Shown piece by piece: positions 5,822 to 6,492 of a DNA stretch of 6,492 nucleotides. The position numbers and the translations under genes were made by a program. The notes beneath the pieces were generated by a model. The model had not been told where the DNA came from. It was given only the letters and a program-made list of their open reading frames with translations, and made no database searches. Origin of the DNA: an uncultured Collinsella sp. GTDB taxonomy: Bacteria; Actinomycetota; Coriobacteriia; Coriobacteriales; Coriobacteriaceae. Every line of letters starts with the position of its first letter. Within the stretch, counting starts at the first letter, position 1. The stretch spans positions 1 through 6,492 of the forward strand of contig USCS01000090.1 of NCBI GenBank assembly GCA_900552875.1. The letters run 5' to 3'.

Positions 5822-5842
5822 GACCGCTAGGACTTTTACAAT
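5797..5842 (+). repeat. tandem 30-base-period repeat CTAGGAC-N3-TACAAT
   Basis: CTAGGAC occurs at 5797-5803 and 5827-5833, and TACAAT at 5807-5812 and 5837-5842, giving 13 conserved bases in each 16-base unit at a 30-base period. The second unit falls in the leader of the exporter gene. It may be a partial promoter duplication or a repeated regulator site. Confidence 0.55.
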
Positions 5843-5874
5843 GCTGCCGAAAGACATGAAAGGTTCCATCCGTC

Positions 5875-6492
5875 ATGGATTTGCTGATTGATATTCTGCT
5901 CGACGCCGGCAAGGACACGCTCTCGCTGGCGCCGTTTTTGTTGGTGACGTATCTTGCTCTCGAGACACTTGAGCACGTTGCGGGCGACCGCGTCAACGGC
6001 GCTATCAAGCGCGCCGGCGCTGCGGGTCCCGTGGCTGGCTCGCTGCTGGGCATTGTGCCGCAGTGCGGATTTTCGGCCATGGCAGCAACGCTGTACGCCG
6101 GCCGTGTCGTGACGCTGGGCACGCTGGTCGCCGTGTTCCTCTCGACCTCCGATGAGATGCTGCCGCTGTTGCTCGCCGAGCAGGTGCCCGTGCAGACCAT
6201 GGCGATGCTTTTGGCTTCGAAGGCACTGATCGCGCTGGTCACGGGCTTTATCGTGGACGCGGCTATCCGCGGCCTTCGTCGTAATTCCCGCGCGCATGCG
6301 GCGATTCGCCGTACCGTGCTGGGGACCGCTGCCAATCCGGCTCATGTGAACTGCGCGCACGACGACCATACCGGGGGCGACATCATTGATGAAGTGGCCG
6401 AGGCGGGCGTGAGCGCCGACCACATCCACGAGTTGTGCGAGCGCGACCATTGCGGTTGCGATGATGATGAAGATGAACACGTTGCCGGGGAT
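5875..6492 (+). CDS. putative 10-TM heavy-metal/manganese exporter (PF11449-like), 3' end beyond the window
   Basis: This integral membrane protein belongs by sequence to the family variously called putative manganese transporter, arsenic efflux protein or ArsP_2. The first 206 residues are visible and the frame is open at the right edge. Family landmarks are the N-terminal hydrophobic segment (16-36) followed by LEH, the re-entrant PQCGFS motif (62-67), YAGRVVTLGTLVAVFLSTSDEM (74-95, of which STSDEM is key) and another membrane segment near 108-130. Residues 157-202 form a hydrophilic loop with many His, Cys and Asp/Glu residues (CAHDDH, DHIHELC, DHCGCDDDEDEH), a likely metal-binding linker between two homologous halves. 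The ATG is preceded by GAAAGG at 11 bases; no other in-frame start is suitable. It is transcribed divergently from the exonuclease gene from its own promoter. Family membership is fairly sure; manganese versus another metal is not decided by sequence alone. Confidence 0.78.
   Translation, partial: MDLLIDILLDAGKDTLSLAPFLLVTYLALETLEHVAGDRVNGAIKRAGAAGPVAGSLLGIVPQCGFSAMAATLYAGRVVTLGTLVAVFLSTSDEMLPLLLAEQVPVQTMAMLLASKALIALVTGFIVDAAIRGLRRNSRAHAAIRRTVLGTAANPAHVNCAHDDHTGGDIIDEVAEAGVSADHIHELCERDHCGCDDDEDEHVAGD

Noticed and set aside
5819..5874. Manganese riboswitch (yybP-ykoY) in the exporter leader
   Set aside because: The leader is only about 55 bases from the predicted start, too short for this riboswitch.
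5836..6480. Leftward open frame (214 codons) across the exporter gene
   Set aside because: The rightward frame shows PQCGFS, STSDEM and membrane segments with a ribosome site and promoter. The leftward frame has none of these.

Overview
The window looks like chromosomal DNA of a GC-rich Actinomycetota, most likely a gut Coriobacteriia of the Collinsella type. This rests on strong G/C preference at third codon positions, consensus sigma-70-like promoters, and the style of the metal and nuclease proteins. It is inferred from composition and protein character, not from a search. Five complete or partial genes lie within a mostly minus-strand layout, plus one rightward gene cut by the right edge. 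No RNA gene, CRISPR array, transposase or replication origin was seen.

Region 1 (1-2846) is a zinc/cadmium-type resistance cluster, read leftward. It begins with an SmtB/CzrA-like ArsR-family sensor (2407-2772), followed by a free-standing 72-residue HMA metal-binding protein (2126-2344) and a P1B-2 metal-exporting ATPase (73-2025). The ATPase lacks the N-terminal HMA domain usual in ZntA/CadA and starts instead with a run of lysines. The sensor promoter has perfect -35 and -10 hexamers and sits inside one of two near-identical palindromic operators. A third, weaker copy of the operator lies just upstream of the ATPase start, after an intergenic hairpin. The expected logic is that the sensor represses the cluster until zinc, cadmium or lead binds it, after which the HMA protein and ATPase are made and the metal is pumped out.

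Region 2 (2847-4733) is a visibly more AT-rich accessory segment. It holds one 396-residue gene of the AbiEi-like/DUF559 type with a Vsr-fold (PD-(D/E)xK-like) nuclease domain, with roughly 350 bases of non-coding DNA on each side. The downstream flank contains an imperfect inverted repeat with 45-base arms, ending 10 bases from the gene's stop codon.

Region 3 (4734-5702) returns to GC-rich DNA and encodes a DEDDh 3'-5' exonuclease with an unusual N-terminal extension of about 130 residues.

Region 4 (5703-6492) is a divergent intergenic region with a good rightward promoter surrounded by four TAGTT/AACTA half-sites. It is followed by the first 206 residues of a predicted 10-TM heavy-metal/manganese exporter (PF11449-like) with a His/Cys/Asp-rich loop. 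The window therefore carries two separate metal-efflux loci. No convincing wholly new system is visible. The best candidates for a second look are the split HMA/ATPase arrangement with its three operators, the nuclease-like accessory gene with its flanking repeat, and the half-site array in front of the exporter.
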